In this document: positions 1 through 7,873 of the stretch, piece after piece
How positions within the stretch are numbered: the stretch's first letter is position 1
How the letters are laid out: every line of letters begins with the position of its first letter
Assembly: GCA_031264295.1 (NCBI GenBank)
Contig: JAISED010000015.1
Span: 16,575-80,574, forward strand
DNA from: Eubacteriales Family XIII. Incertae Sedis bacterium
GTDB lineage: Bacteria; Bacillota; Clostridia; Peptostreptococcales; Anaerovoracaceae
DNA length: 64,000 nucleotides
Direction: 5' to 3'
Program-made: the position numbers and the translations under genes
Notes under the pieces: generated by a model
What the model was told of the DNA's origin: nothing
The model's database searches: none
What the model saw: the letters and a program-made list of their open reading frames with translations, nothing else

Positions 1-235
1 CATACAGATCGTCCGGATCCATGTCGAAATTGTTTTCCGCATTGGCGGCGGCTGATTTCACAACCTTCTCAACGATCTCCGAACCTTTCCCCGGCGTAAA
101 CTTCAAAATAGTCAGCGCTTCTTTAAGGTCTTTACCCCTTACCAGCGCCGCAACCGGCTGCAGTTTTATCGGAGACATTCTGATGTATTTCGCTACCGCT
201 CTTGCCGTATTCTTTGAATCTGCTTTTGCTTCCAT
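1..235 (-). CDS. rplV: 50S ribosomal protein L22 (N-terminal part)
   Basis: Large-subunit protein lining the peptide exit tunnel and binding 23S rRNA. Reading the minus strand from the ATG at 235 gives a protein starting MEAKADSKNTARAVAKYIRM, followed by SPIKLQPVAALVRGKD and a lysine/alanine-rich helix (VVKSAAANAENN), the typical L22 fold. The gene runs off the left window edge after about 78 codons, so its C-terminal tunnel loop is not visible. It starts 19 bases after the rpsS stop and is the seventh gene of the S10 operon as seen here. Identification rests on sequence and on the conserved S19-L22 order. Confidence 0.95.
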   Translation of the reverse strand, partial: MEAKADSKNTARAVAKYIRMSPIKLQPVAALVRGKDLKEALTILKFTPGKGSEIVEKVVKSAAANAENNFDMDPDDLY

Positions 236-254
236 AGCTCAGCGTTCTCCTTTC

Positions 255-536
255 TTACCTTCTCACTTTTGAGGATTTATCTGCGGCATGACCGCGATAA
301 TTTCTTGTAGGGGCGAATTCGCCGAGCCTGTGTCCGACCATATCCTCAGTGATGTAAACCGGAACATGGCGCTTACCGTCATGCACCGCGATAGTATGTC
401 CTACCATCTGCGGGAATATTGTTGACGGCCTTGACCAGGTCTTCAACACTTTTTTATCGTTTGCCGCATTCAGATCATCAATCGCCTTGAGTAGCTTTTG
501 GTTGACAAACGGCCCTTTCTTTAAGGATCTACCCAT
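255..536 (-). CDS. rpsS: 30S ribosomal protein S19
   Basis: Small-subunit head protein that contacts S13 and the A-site region. The 93 residues (usual 92-93) begin [19 protein letters not shown], contain the conserved [20 protein letters not shown] segment and end in the basic tail [16 protein letters not shown]. It is encoded between rplB and rplV, with a 21-base gap to rplB, as in nearly all Bacteria. Nothing is unusual. Confidence 0.98.
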   Translation of the reverse strand: MGRSLKKGPFVNQKLLKAIDDLNAANDKKVLKTWSRPSTIFPQMVGHTIAVHDGKRHVPVYITEDMVGHRLGEFAPTRNYRGHAADKSSKVRR

Positions 537-557
537 ATTAACACTTGCTCCTTTCCG

Positions 558-1391
558 CTATTTCTTGTTGCGTCTCTTGACGATATATTTATCTGAAGGC
601 TTGTTCTTCTTTCTCGTCTTGTATCCAAGCGCCGGCTTGCCCCAAGGGGTCACAGGTCCTACACGGCCGATTCCCGCCTTGCCCTCGCCGCCTCCGTGAG
701 GGTGATCGTTGGGGTTCATAACGCTGCCCCTTACTGTCGGCCTGATACCCATGAGGCGTTTTCTTCCGGCCTTGCCGATCTTTATGTTTTCATGATCCAG
801 ATTTCCCACTTCGCCTATGGTGGCTCTGCACTCAATCCTTATGCGCCTGACCTCACCTGATGGCAGCCTCACCTGGGCGTAATCGTTCTCCTTCGCCATC
901 AGCTGCGCTCCGTTGCCGGCTGCTCTGACCATCTGGGCGCCCTTGCCCGGCTTCATCTCAATGCAGTGCACTATCGTGCCTACAGGGATGTTCGCCAAAG
1001 GCAACGCGTTACCTGTCTGAATATCGGCGTCCGGACCCGAGATCACGGTATCGCCTACTTTAAGCTTGTGGGGAGCGATGATGTACCGTTTGTCCCCATC
1101 GGCGTAAACGATGAGGGCTATGTTTGCGCTTCTGTTCGGATCGTATTCTATGGTAGCAACCTTCCCCGGAATACTGTCCTTGTTCCTCTTAAAATCTATT
1201 ATTCTGTATTTATGCCGAGTGCCCCCGCCTCTATGACGTACTGTTATCTTGCCCCTGACGTTTCTGCCCGCGTGTTTCTTTAACGTGACTGTCAGGGATT
1301 TTTCCGGCTTGTCTGTGGTGATTTCCTCGAATGTCGAAACCGTCATTCCTCTGCGTCCGGGAGTCGTCGGATTATATTTTCTTATTCCCAT
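558..1391 (-). CDS. rplB: 50S ribosomal protein L2
   Basis: Core 23S rRNA-binding protein needed for subunit joining and the peptidyl-transferase centre. The 277 residues start [18 protein letters not shown] and include [10 protein letters not shown], the central [16 protein letters not shown] strand and the conserved C-terminal signature [14 protein letters not shown] placed the start at the ATG at 1391 because GAGGAG lies 8 bases upstream; an in-frame GTG at 1400 sits directly on that ribosome site and is unlikely. Preceded by rplW (63-base gap) and followed by rpsS. Confidence 0.98.
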   Translation of the reverse strand: MGIRKYNPTTPGRRGMTVSTFEEITTDKPEKSLTVTLKKHAGRNVRGKITVRHRGGGTRHKYRIIDFKRNKDSIPGKVATIEYDPNRSANIALIVYADGDKRYIIAPHKLKVGDTVISGPDADIQTGNALPLANIPVGTIVHCIEMKPGKGAQMVRAAGNGAQLMAKENDYAQVRLPSGEVRRIRIECRATIGEVGNLDHENIKIGKAGRKRLMGIRPTVRGSVMNPNDHPHGGGEGKAGIGRVGPVTPWGKPALGYKTRKKNKPSDKYIVKRRNKK

Positions 1392-1454
1392 AATTATCAC
1401 TCCTCTAATTTACTGTAACTGTTCGGCTGATGCCGCCTCAACGGTTCCGCCATT

Positions 1455-1745
1455 TTACAGGCTCTGGAAGAATTCAATTTCCTTGCTCTTAGGCGTCAAT
1501 GTCACTACGGCCTTCTTAGAAGCCGCACGCCGCCCCATATTTCTTCCCATTCTTTTCAGCTTACCCTTAACATTCATGATATTGACTTTTTCGATTTCGA
1601 TGCTGAAGATTTCCTCCAGCGCGTGCTTCACCTCTGTCTTGTTCGCGTCAACCGCCACCTTGAATGTGTACTTGCGGTTCGCCGCCTCATCCATGCTGCG
1701 CTCGGATATGACAGGTTTCAATATAACATCATACGCGAATTTCAT
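1455..1745 (-). CDS. rplW: 50S ribosomal protein L23
   Basis: Protein at the tunnel exit that docks trigger factor and SRP. The 96 residues include the N-terminal motif DVILKPVISERSM, the conserved YTFKVAVDANKTEVKHALEE helix and the VNIMNVKGKLKRMGR loop. Its ATG overlaps the rplD stop codon, which implies translational coupling within the S10 operon. Length is typical for Bacillota. Confidence 0.97.
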   Translation of the reverse strand: MKFAYDVILKPVISERSMDEAANRKYTFKVAVDANKTEVKHALEEIFSIEIEKVNIMNVKGKLKRMGRNMGRRAASKKAVVTLTPKSKEIEFFQSL

Positions 1746-2368
1746 CAGGAATACACCTCCTCAATCCTGTTCACCGCGTCTTTTGTCACGATGAAGCTTG
1801 TATAGTTCACTATCTCGTATACGTTCATTGTCGAAACGAGACAGGTTCTTACGCCCGGAATGTTGTGAGCGGAACGAATCACATTGTCGTCCTTCTCCGA
1901 CATGACTATGAGCGCCTTTTTCGCGGCGTTCACATTTCCCAGCACCTTGATCATTTCCTTTGTCTTCGGCGCTTCAAATGACAGCTTGTCGAGGACGATT
2001 ATCTCATTTTCCGCAACCTTGGATGAAAGAGCTGACATCATAGCCAGTCTTCTGACCTTCTTGGGCACTGTATACCTGTAATCTCTGGGTTTGGGCGCAA
2101 AGACTATTCCGCCGCCCACATGGTTCGGCGCCACTGTGCTGCCCTGTCTGGCTCTGCCCGTTCCCTTCTGCCTGAAGGGCTTCTTCCCGCCGCCTCTGAC
2201 TTCGCTTCTGGTCTTAGCCGACTGTGTGCCCTGTCTTTGATTCGCCAGGTAGTTCTTTACAACCGCGTATACCGCGTTCTCATTTATATCAACGCCGAAT
2301 ATTCTGTCGTTCAGTTCGATATCGCCCGCTTCGGCGCCTGACATATCTAAAACCTGTACCTTTGCCAT
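1745..2368 (-). CDS. rplD: 50S ribosomal protein L4
   Basis: Large-subunit tunnel protein; in several bacteria it also represses its own operon by binding the S10 leader. The 207 residues contain the long arginine/glycine tunnel loop (GGGKKPFRQKGTGRARQGS) near residues 60-80 and a C-terminal Rossmann-like part ending YTSFIVTKDAVNRIEEVYS. It lies 3 bases after rplC and overlaps the start of rplW. Whether it autoregulates here through the long leader at 3472-3845 cannot be told from sequence alone. Confidence 0.97.
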   Translation of the reverse strand: MAKVQVLDMSGAEAGDIELNDRIFGVDINENAVYAVVKNYLANQRQGTQSAKTRSEVRGGGKKPFRQKGTGRARQGSTVAPNHVGGGIVFAPKPRDYRYTVPKKVRRLAMMSALSSKVAENEIIVLDKLSFEAPKTKEMIKVLGNVNAAKKALIVMSEKDDNVIRSAHNIPGVRTCLVSTMNVYEIVNYTSFIVTKDAVNRIEEVYS

Positions 2369-2371
2369 CGA

Positions 2372-3007
2372 TTATTCCTCCCGTCCCTTGACTGCGTACT
2401 GTATGCGGAGTAATCCGCCGCGTCCACCCGGAACAGCGCCTTTCACAAGCATGACGTTTCTGTCCGCAAATATCTTTACGAGCGTCACGTTCTGCACTGT
2501 AACCGTTTCACGACCCATTCTTCCGGGTCCAGCGTTTCCTTTAAATACCCTTGAAGGGTATGTGCCCGCCGCAAGCGCGCCCGCCAGTCTCTTGTGCTTT
2601 GAACCGTGAGTGACAGGACCTCTGTGATGCCCGTGTCTTTTTATATTTCCCTGCGTGCCCTTTCCTTTTGACACGCCGGTAATGTCGAGTTTTTTACCTT
2701 CTTCAAAATCTGCTACCGTGATCACCTGACCTACCTCGTATTTCTCACCTTCTTCAAGGCGAATCTCGGCCAGATGCTTTTTAAACGGCGCTCCCCATTT
2801 TGTGAAATGACCCTTGGCAGGCTTGTTGAGCCTCTGCTCCTTCACCTCTCCATATCCTATCTGAACGGCGTCATATCCATCGTTTTCCTGCGTCTTTATC
2901 TGTGTGACAGACGCCGGTCCCGCTTCTATGACAGTCACGGGTATGGACTCTCCGGATTCAGAAAAAATCTGCGTCATTCCGAGTTTCTTCCCAAGTATTG
3001 TCTTCAT
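2372..3007 (-). CDS. rplC: 50S ribosomal protein L3
   Basis: Early-assembly 23S rRNA-binding protein reaching the peptidyl-transferase centre. The 211 residues begin [20 protein letters not shown] and show the beta-barrel plus the central extension [20 protein letters not shown], whose glutamine/arginine context is conserved. It ends VKGREE. The gap to rpsJ upstream is about 150 bases, longer than other gaps in this operon. Confidence 0.97.
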   Translation of the reverse strand: MKTILGKKLGMTQIFSESGESIPVTVIEAGPASVTQIKTQENDGYDAVQIGYGEVKEQRLNKPAKGHFTKWGAPFKKHLAEIRLEEGEKYEVGQVITVADFEEGKKLDITGVSKGKGTQGNIKRHGHHRGPVTHGSKHKRLAGALAAGTYPSRVFKGNAGPGRMGRETVTVQNVTLVKIFADRNVMLVKGAVPGGRGGLLRIQYAVKGREE

Positions 3008-3159
3008 AGTTTGATAATTCCTTTCTTACAGCGGATTGCCCACCGGAGGCTTCTAAGGTTTTCACGCCCGACGCGTCACGGCGAAAGCTCATGCGGTCTG
3101 ACGCTCCGCGAAAACCGCAGGCAATCATACTAAGCTATATGCTGTTCTTCGATTTATGA
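3008..3159 (-). other. rpsJ-rplC spacer
   Basis: A 150-base gap within the S10 operon, where one to ten bases would be usual. It is GC-rich with local inverted segments around the sequence GTCACGGCG and CGCGAAAACCGCAGG. I see no terminator T-run and no gene; it may be a processing or regulatory hairpin, but this is not shown. Confidence 0.35.
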
Positions 3160-3471
3160 TTAGAGTTTAATCTCTATGTCAACCCCTGCCGGCAAATCCA
3201 GCTTCATCAGGGAATCAACCGTCTTCGGCGTCGCATGATATATATCAATCAGTCTTTTATGTGTGCGCTGCTCAAACTGTTCTCTGCTGTCTTTATACTT
3301 ATGGACGGCTCTCAGGATCGTTACTACTTCCTTCTGTGTGGGAAGCGGTATGGGTCCGGAGACTTCTGCGCCGGTTCTCTTGGCCGTATCAACTATTTTC
3401 GCTGACGACTGGTCGAGTGTCTTGTGATCATAAGCCTTCAGCCTGATTCTGATTTTCTTCTGTTCGCTCAT
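3160..3471 (-). CDS. rpsJ: 30S ribosomal protein S10
   Basis: Small-subunit head protein; in many bacteria it is also NusE, a partner of NusB and NusG in transcription antitermination. The 103 residues start [20 protein letters not shown] and contain [16 protein letters not shown] and the C-terminal [14 protein letters not shown]. The start at 3471 is chosen because AGGAGG ends 5 bases upstream; an in-frame extension of ten residues to 3501 would swallow that site and is not conserved in the family. First gene of the operon behind a leader of about 370 bases. Confidence 0.97.
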   Translation of the reverse strand: MSEQKKIRIRLKAYDHKTLDQSSAKIVDTAKRTGAEVSGPIPLPTQKEVVTILRAVHKYKDSREQFEQRTHKRLIDIYHATPKTVDSLMKLDLPAGVDIEIKL

Positions 3472-3538
3472 CATTTCCTCCTGTATTGTTTTCGTACACA
3501 ACCGCTATGACTCACACCGTTCGCTTGAAACGCTAATC

Positions 3539-3616
3539 GGGTTCATGTCCTACCGGCGGACTTCGCGTCCCGCTGACGGGTTCATGTCCTATCGGTGGGC
3601 TTCGCGTCCTGCGAAC
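3539..3616. repeat. 39-bp tandem repeat, 2 copies, in the S10 operon leader
   Basis: Two adjacent 39-base units (3539-3577 and 3578-3616), each starting GGGTTCATGTCCTA and containing CTTCGCGTCC, differing at a few positions. They lie inside the transcribed leader of rpsJ, 70 to 140 bases before the start codon. There are no unique spacers, so this is a minisatellite and not a CRISPR. Confidence 0.85.
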
Positions 3617-3703
3617 GCCGCCCAAAGCACCCCGGTTTCAAGTCGATGTGATTTATCTGCACGAGGGATTTCACACACAGCTCCGTGTGTTCTTCGTTAG
3701 CCC

Positions 3704-3731
3704 AAAATAATAGGGCGAAACCCCTTCGCCC
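3704..3731 (-). terminator. Terminator-like hairpin (candidate attenuator) in the S10 leader
   Basis: On the minus strand a stem GGGCGAA / TTCGCCC (3725-3731 with 3713-3719, five-base loop) is followed at once by TATTATTTT. It lies about 115 bases after the predicted transcription start and 230 bases before rpsJ, so it would act inside the leader as an attenuator if it functions. The T-run is interrupted, which lowers confidence. Confidence 0.4.
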
Positions 3732-3847
3732 CCTTCCTGAGAGGGCAATTCTCAACGGAAATTACCTGATAGCTCAGCAACCTCCCGCCGATGCGCACGC
3801 TCACAAAAAAACGGACATACATACGCCGTTTATTCGCAAGCTTTTTC

Positions 3848-3876
3848 AGTATAATACATCTTCAACAATAATGCAA
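3848..3876 (-). promoter_or_regulatory. Sigma-A promoter of the S10 operon
   Basis: On the minus strand TTGCAT (3871-3876) is separated by 17 bases from TATACT (3848-3853). This places the transcript start near 3841 and gives rpsJ a leader of about 370 bases. No other promoter of comparable quality is seen between here and rpsJ. Confidence 0.7.
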
Positions 3877-4060
3877 TAGCTATTTTAAATTTTTTGAGAG
3901 AAATTTGGTCGTTTGGAAGTCCTATGATTCGCCTGTTTCAATGCGTGCGCTTTATAATACACACACACGGCACCTGGTGTTTCGCTAGCAGGGGAATTCA
4001 TTGAGCTTTCGCTAGAAGTCTCCCTTAAGTTCACGCGAAAACTTCGCGGATAGTTCCGTG
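3877..4060. other. Spacer between the S10 promoter and the broken ATPase
   Basis: AT-rich segment followed by a stretch with CGCTAGCAGGGGAATTC and GCTTTCGCTAGAAG, two similar hexamer-containing runs (TTTCGCTAG). No gene is seen. The truncated ATPase on the minus strand would read towards the S10 promoter here. Confidence 0.4.
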
Positions 4061-4627
4061 TCATCGCGTACTACAGTCATAAATTTCACACAATGCATTG
4101 TTGAAATTATCAAACCAGCCTTTCAGTCTTGCCGCTAAGCCTTCATTTCCGTCAGCTATTGCCCCATTTCTTTGATAATCAAGATTGAGTATATATTTGT
4201 AAAAATCGCGGCTTGCGTTTCGTTTTATCAGCATGTTACCGACATAGTCGATCTGTTCTATCGCTTCCGGCGCAGCGAGATGACTGCGCTCCGCCGAAAT
4301 AAACACAAACGTGGCGTTGGAATAGTCAACCTCTTCCGAATAACTTACTGTGATTTTAGGAACCGTTATATTTTCAAATTCTCTATCTAACATGCCTCTT
4401 AGCTTTATGGCCGTCGCACTATGCGAATCCAAATATAACCATTTGTGCTGCATCAGAAAAATATAATCCCGCAATGCGTTAAGAAGGCTCGTTTTGCCGC
4501 TGCCGTTCTTCCCTGTAAGTATGAGGTGATTACGTTTCGGCGCGTCGTCTGTTGACAGCATGATATCAACATTACGCAAGTGACGCACATTATCTATATG
4601 AATTTGGGTTATAAATACATTCTGCAT
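4061..4627 (-). pseudogene. AAA/ABC-type ATPase, C-terminally truncated
   Basis: N-terminal part of an SMC-like/AAA_21-type ATPase. A beta hairpin (FITQIHIDNVRHLRNVDIML) leads to a Walker A, LTGKNGSGKTSLLNAL, at residues 37-52, as in RecF/OLD-like proteins. The protein ends after 188 residues at EIYDCSTR; no ABC signature (LSxG), Walker B or catalytic glutamate follows, so it cannot be a complete ATPase. It lies beside other broken genes in a scar between the ribosomal and histidine operons. Intact relatives are often parts of defence or mobile modules, but no partner gene remains here. Confidence 0.7.
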
Positions 4628-4803
4628 TTTGCATGCCTCCGTTTTGGTTTAATTTACAACATCTACTCATTCGCAATCATACTTTAATCTGTTCAGCTTG
4701 TCAAGACACGCCATTGAATAATTTTAGCGTTCTGAGCCGCCCCATCTTCATCCGCTACACTACCACTACCACTACACTATCCCGCCGAAATAATTTTATT
4801 TTA

Positions 4804-4832
4804 TTGTAATCACACATGTTTTATATTAAAAT
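4804..4832 (+). promoter_or_regulatory. Probable promoter of the AbrB-type antitoxin
   Basis: TTGTAA (4804-4809), 17 bases, TAAAAT (4827-4832), about 40 bases before the antitoxin start codon. The region is very AT-rich, so chance matches are possible. Confidence 0.4.
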
Positions 4833-4874
4833 ATATATAACGCATATTATGAGTAAGGAAAATGAGGTGTTGCA

Positions 4875-5150
4875 ATGGAAGTCGCAAAGATAACAGCAAA
4901 GGGACAAATAACCATTCCCATCGCTATACGTAAAAGCATGCAACTGAAAGATGGCGATAAAGTGCTTTTTATTCAAGACGGAAATCGATACTATGTGGAA
5001 AATGCCGCGATAGTCGCTATCAATCGTATGCAGGAAGCATTTGTAGGCGAAGCCGAACGCTTGGGTTTGCAAAACGAGGATGATGTGGTTGCGCTGGTCA
5101 AAGAAGTCCGCCGTGACCGTTGGGAGAAACATCATGCGGATAATGCTTGA
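4875..5150 (+). CDS. AbrB/MazE-type antitoxin (VapB-like), orphan
   Basis: Swapped-hairpin DNA-binding protein of the SpoVT/AbrB family. The 91 residues open with the family signature EVAKITAKGQITIPIAIRKS, then LKDGDKVLFIQDGNRYYVEN, followed by a C-terminal helix rich in charged residues that normally wraps the toxin. A GAGGTG ribosome site lies 8 bases before the ATG. The stop codon overlaps the start of a PIN-domain toxin, the usual VapBC arrangement, but that toxin is cut after about 17 residues. The antitoxin is therefore an orphan; it may still bind its own promoter or neutralise related toxins elsewhere, which is inference. Confidence 0.85.
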   Translation: MEVAKITAKGQITIPIAIRKSMQLKDGDKVLFIQDGNRYYVENAAIVAINRMQEAFVGEAERLGLQNEDDVVALVKEVRRDRWEKHHADNA

Positions 5151-5190
5151 CACGAATCTCCTTATCTCAATTGCCGATACTATTTATTCA
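5134..5190 (+). pseudogene. PIN-domain (VapC-like) toxin remnant
   Basis: An ATG at 5134, overlapping the antitoxin stop, begins MRIMLDTNLLISIADTI. This is the first strand of a PIN ribonuclease with its first catalytic aspartate (LDTN). After about residue 17 similarity stops and the frame runs antisense through hisE. The other acidic active-site residues are missing, so the toxin is dead. The join with the hisE 3' end marks a deletion or recombination point. Confidence 0.75.
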
Positions 5191-5595
5191 ACTGTTGCGC
5201 TCGACCGTATGAAACTGCTTAAGGTTACCGATCTTAGCGCTCCGTTTCTCAAGTATTTCTCCAATGCTTTCCAGCGGTATATCCATCTGTACAAGCAGCA
5301 CCATCAGGTGATATATAAGGTCGCATACTTCATTTTCAACATCCGCCTTCAGCATATCCTTTTTTGAATCCAAAACAGTGGCTTCCGCCTCGGCTTCGCG
5401 TTCTCCCATTTCTCCTATATTCACAGCCGCCGCCAGATTCTTAGCCGCTATTATAGTCTCGCTGCACTCCTCGCCGCACTTTTTCAGAATCTTGTCAAGC
5501 CCTTGCTCAAAGAGGTAGCATGTGTACGACCCTTCAGTGGGATTTGATCGTCTGTCGAGTATTACATTATATAATTCTTTCAGCGCATCTTCCAT
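5188..5595 (-). CDS. hisE: Phosphoribosyl-ATP pyrophosphatase
   Basis: Second step of histidine synthesis: hydrolyses PR-ATP to PR-AMP and diphosphate. MazG-like all-alpha enzyme with the metal-binding helix KKCGEECSETIIAAKN (residues 38-53) and the second conserved helix VCDLIYHLMVLL. At 135 residues it is longer than the usual 95-110: about 22 to 25 extra residues (LAAAVNIGEMGEREAEAEAT and a little more) sit between the two metal helices. Last gene of the his operon, 79 bases after hisI. The 3' end abuts the toxin remnant, so the last few codons may derive from the scar. Confidence 0.93.
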   Translation of the reverse strand: MEDALKELYNVILDRRSNPTEGSYTCYLFEQGLDKILKKCGEECSETIIAAKNLAAAVNIGEMGEREAEAEATVLDSKKDMLKADVENEVCDLIYHLMVLLVQMDIPLESIGEILEKRSAKIGNLKQFHTVERNS

Positions 5596-5674
5596 ATTCG
5601 TATCTGTTCTCCCTATTATTTCACAGCTATGATGACTTCTTAAAAGCTCTGCTGCTGCAGTTCCTGCGTCGGCA

Positions 5675-6010
5675 TTAGCCGCCGTTACCGCAGTCGGTAT
5701 TCGAATGAATAACCGTATAAAAGCAGCTTTTGTTACCCGTATGGCAGGCCGCTCCCGTCTGCTCTACTTCGATCAATAATGTATCGTCGTCGCAGTCGCT
5801 CCTTATCGAAATCACCTTCTGCACATGCCCCGACGTCGCGCCCTTATTCCAAAGCTCGTTGCGGGAGCGGCTGAAAAACCAGGTATATCCCGTTTCAATA
5901 GTCTTCTTCAGGCTCTCATGATTCATATATGCGAGCATCAGTACCTCGTTCGTACCCGTCTCCTGTATTATCACAGGTATCAATTCGCCTTTTTTAAAGT
6001 ATTTTTCCAT
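5675..6010 (-). CDS. hisI: Phosphoribosyl-AMP cyclohydrolase
   Basis: Third step of histidine synthesis: zinc-dependent opening of the adenine ring of PR-AMP. The 111 residues contain [32 protein letters not shown], the acidic metal site DCDDDTLL and the cysteine motif [13 protein letters not shown]. Separate from hisE, as in many Clostridia. Its ATG (6008-6010) is the third copy of an 18-bp tandem repeat that also carries the ribosome site, so start selection here is unusual (see the repeat at 6008-6061). Confidence 0.96.
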   Translation of the reverse strand: MEKYFKKGELIPVIIQETGTNEVLMLAYMNHESLKKTIETGYTWFFSRSRNELWNKGATSGHVQKVISIRSDCDDDTLLIEVEQTGAACHTGNKSCFYTVIHSNTDCGNGG

Positions 6011-6061
6011 CTTCCCTTATCTTTCCATCTTCCCTTATCTTTCCATCTTCTCTCATCTTTC
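6008..6061 (-). repeat. 18-bp repeat carrying ribosome site and ATG, 3 copies at the hisI start
   Basis: On the minus strand the segment AAGATGGAAAGATAAGGG recurs so that ATG codons fall at 6046, 6028 and 6010. The first two give a three-codon reading frame Met-Glu-Arg-stop (ATGGAAAGATAA), each followed by a new AAGGGA ribosome site, and the third opens hisI (ATGGAAAAATAC). Two micro-ORFs thus precede hisI in tandem. The farthest copy is slightly degenerate. Confidence 0.85.
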
Positions 6062-6205
6062 CAACAAATTCGCAGGCGGACATACTCACAGGCAACGCGT
6101 CTCTAAACGCACTGTAACCACTCCAACGGGATCCGAATATCACTTTTTTACGAATAAGTGTCTCTAAACGCATCCCAAGCCGCTGCATGCGGGTTAAAGT
6201 CCTGA

Positions 6206-6985
6206 TTACACAATACGCACAGGCACGCCGGTCTCCGCAAGCGCTTTCTTTACATCTCCAACGCTAAGCTCCCCGTAGTGGAATATTGACGCCGCAAGAG
6301 CCGCGTCCGCATCGGTTTTTTGAAATACCTCAGTGAAATCACCGATATGCCCGCCGCCGCCCGACGCAATGACCGGAATATTTACGACGGAACAGATAGC
6401 GTTAAGCATATCAATATCAAATCCGTTCTTGGTGCCGTCCGTATCCATTGATGTCAGCAAGATCTCACCCGCGCCGCGCCGTTCCGCTTCGATTGCCCAT
6501 TTCACAGCATCTTTCCCGGTATCGATCCTGCCTCCATGTACAAAGATATGATAACGCGGCGCTTCATCTCCGTTCTGCGCCGCCGCGCGTTTGGCATCTA
6601 TCGCCACAACCACGCATTGACTGCCGAAGCTTGAAGCCGCGTCGGAAATCAACTCAGGATTCTTTATTGCCGCCGAATTCACCGAAACCTTATCGGCGCC
6701 CGCCCGCAATAAAGTTCGAAAATCATCTGTACTTCTGATTCCTCCGCCTACCGTCAGCGGCACGAAAACATTTTCCGCCGTCCTTCGAACGACATCAGCC
6801 ATTGTCCCGCGCCCCTCATGAGTCGCAGTAATATCCAGAAACACAATTTCATCCGCACCCATCTCATTATAAAACATAGCGCGTTCCACAGGATCGCCCA
6901 CTTCCTTGATCCCCACAAAATTGATCCCTTTAACAACTTTTCCATCTCGCACATCAAGACACGGTATTATCCTCTTAGCAAGCAT
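6206..6985 (-). CDS. hisF: Imidazole glycerol phosphate synthase, cyclase subunit
   Basis: Uses ammonia from HisH to convert PRFAR to imidazole glycerol phosphate and AICAR. A beta/alpha barrel of 259 residues starting [20 protein letters not shown], with the catalytic aspartates in CLDVRDG and [11 protein letters not shown] and phosphate loops GGGIRS and ASGGGGH. The start at 6985 follows GGGA by about 6 bases and matches the family; an open frame continues 53 codons further but through a tandem repeat and is not conserved. Lies 195 bases before hisI and 165 bases after hisA. Confidence 0.96.
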   Translation of the reverse strand: MLAKRIIPCLDVRDGKVVKGINFVGIKEVGDPVERAMFYNEMGADEIVFLDITATHEGRGTMADVVRRTAENVFVPLTVGGGIRSTDDFRTLLRAGADKVSVNSAAIKNPELISDAASSFGSQCVVVAIDAKRAAAQNGDEAPRYHIFVHGGRIDTGKDAVKWAIEAERRGAGEILLTSMDTDGTKNGFDIDMLNAICSVVNIPVIASGGGGHIGDFTEVFQKTDADAALAASIFHYGELSVGDVKKALAETGVPVRIV

Positions 6986-7030
6986 ATATTCCCTTTCCGC
7001 TTCCTGCACAAGCGTTTGCGCCGCCGTATC

Positions 7031-7098
7031 CGGCCGTCGCGCCAACTGCCCGCAGCACTGCCTCCGGCCGTCGCGCCAACTGCCCGCAGCACTGCCTC
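7031..7098. repeat. 34-bp tandem repeat, 2 copies, hisA-hisF spacer
   Basis: Two perfect adjacent 34-base copies (7031-7064, 7065-7098), each starting CGGCCGTCGCGCCAACTG. They fill much of the 165-base hisA-hisF gap, where genes are normally packed. The reading frame through them is open on the minus strand but upstream of the conserved hisF start. Confidence 0.9.
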
Positions 7099-7150
7099 CA
7101 ATCGTCTGCCGCCGCATAACGCCGCATAACTTCGTGACATTCAATCTGCG

Positions 7151-7873
7151 TCACAACCGCGCCGACGCGGCATTTATCGCTTCTCTCAGCCGCAAGCTCC
7201 CTTTATATAGAGACTTCCCGCAGATTGCGCCATAAAGCCCCGCAGCCGCAAGTCTTCTCACGTCTTCTATTACCGTGACTCCGCCGCTCGCAACAATATC
7301 ACAACTCACCGCAACTTGAAGCGCCTCAAGTTGCTCGAAATTCGGTCCCTCCAAGGCGCCGTCCTTTGAAATGTCAGTGAATATTATAGTCCGAACCCCG
7401 GCGGCTTCCATCTTTTTCGAAAACTCCAAATAATCCGCTTCGCTCTTCTCCAGCCACCCCGATGTCCTGACAATACCATCAAGCGCGTCAATACCTACGG
7501 CAATCTTATCGCCGTATCTATCCGCCGCCCGCTTCGCGAATCCCGGTTCATTGATCGCGGCCGACCCCAGGATCACCCTGCTGACTCCCCTATCAAGGTA
7601 ATATTCCACAGCGTCCATATCCCTTATACCGCCGCCCAGTTCCACCTTCAGCCCGCTTTTTTCCGCTACCAGCGTGAAGATCTCCGAATTCACACGTTCA
7701 CCGCGAACAGCGCCGTCCAAATCCACCATATGTATCCACTCCGCACCGGCGGCGCAAAAACTCAGCGCCGTTTCAAGCGGATCCTCCGCCACCTGCTCCG
7801 CTGTGTCAAACGCGCCCCTCGTCAGTCTGACGCACTTGCCGTCCTTAATATCAATAGCCGGAAATATTATCAT
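7151..7873 (-). CDS. hisA: ProFAR isomerase (HisA)
   Basis: Fourth step of histidine synthesis, an Amadori isomerisation of ProFAR to PRFAR. Beta/alpha barrel of 240 residues starting MIIFPAIDIKDGKCVRL with the catalytic aspartates in AIDIKDG and TDISKDGALEG and the phosphate sites GGGIRD and ASGGV. The ATG at 7873 overlaps the hisH stop (ATGA), so the two are coupled. Length and motifs are normal. Confidence 0.97.
   Translation of the reverse strand: MIIFPAIDIKDGKCVRLTRGAFDTAEQVAEDPLETALSFCAAGAEWIHMVDLDGAVRGERVNSEIFTLVAEKSGLKVELGGGIRDMDAVEYYLDRGVSRVILGSAAINEPGFAKRAADRYGDKIAVGIDALDGIVRTSGWLEKSEADYLEFSKKMEAAGVRTIIFTDISKDGALEGPNFEQLEALQVAVSCDIVASGGVTVIEDVRRLAAAGLYGAICGKSLYKGSLRLREAINAASARL

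Noticed and set aside
3685..3879. 64-codon frame on the plus strand in the S10 leader
   Set aside because: It is antisense to the rpsJ leader and promoter, with no ribosome site or recognisable features.
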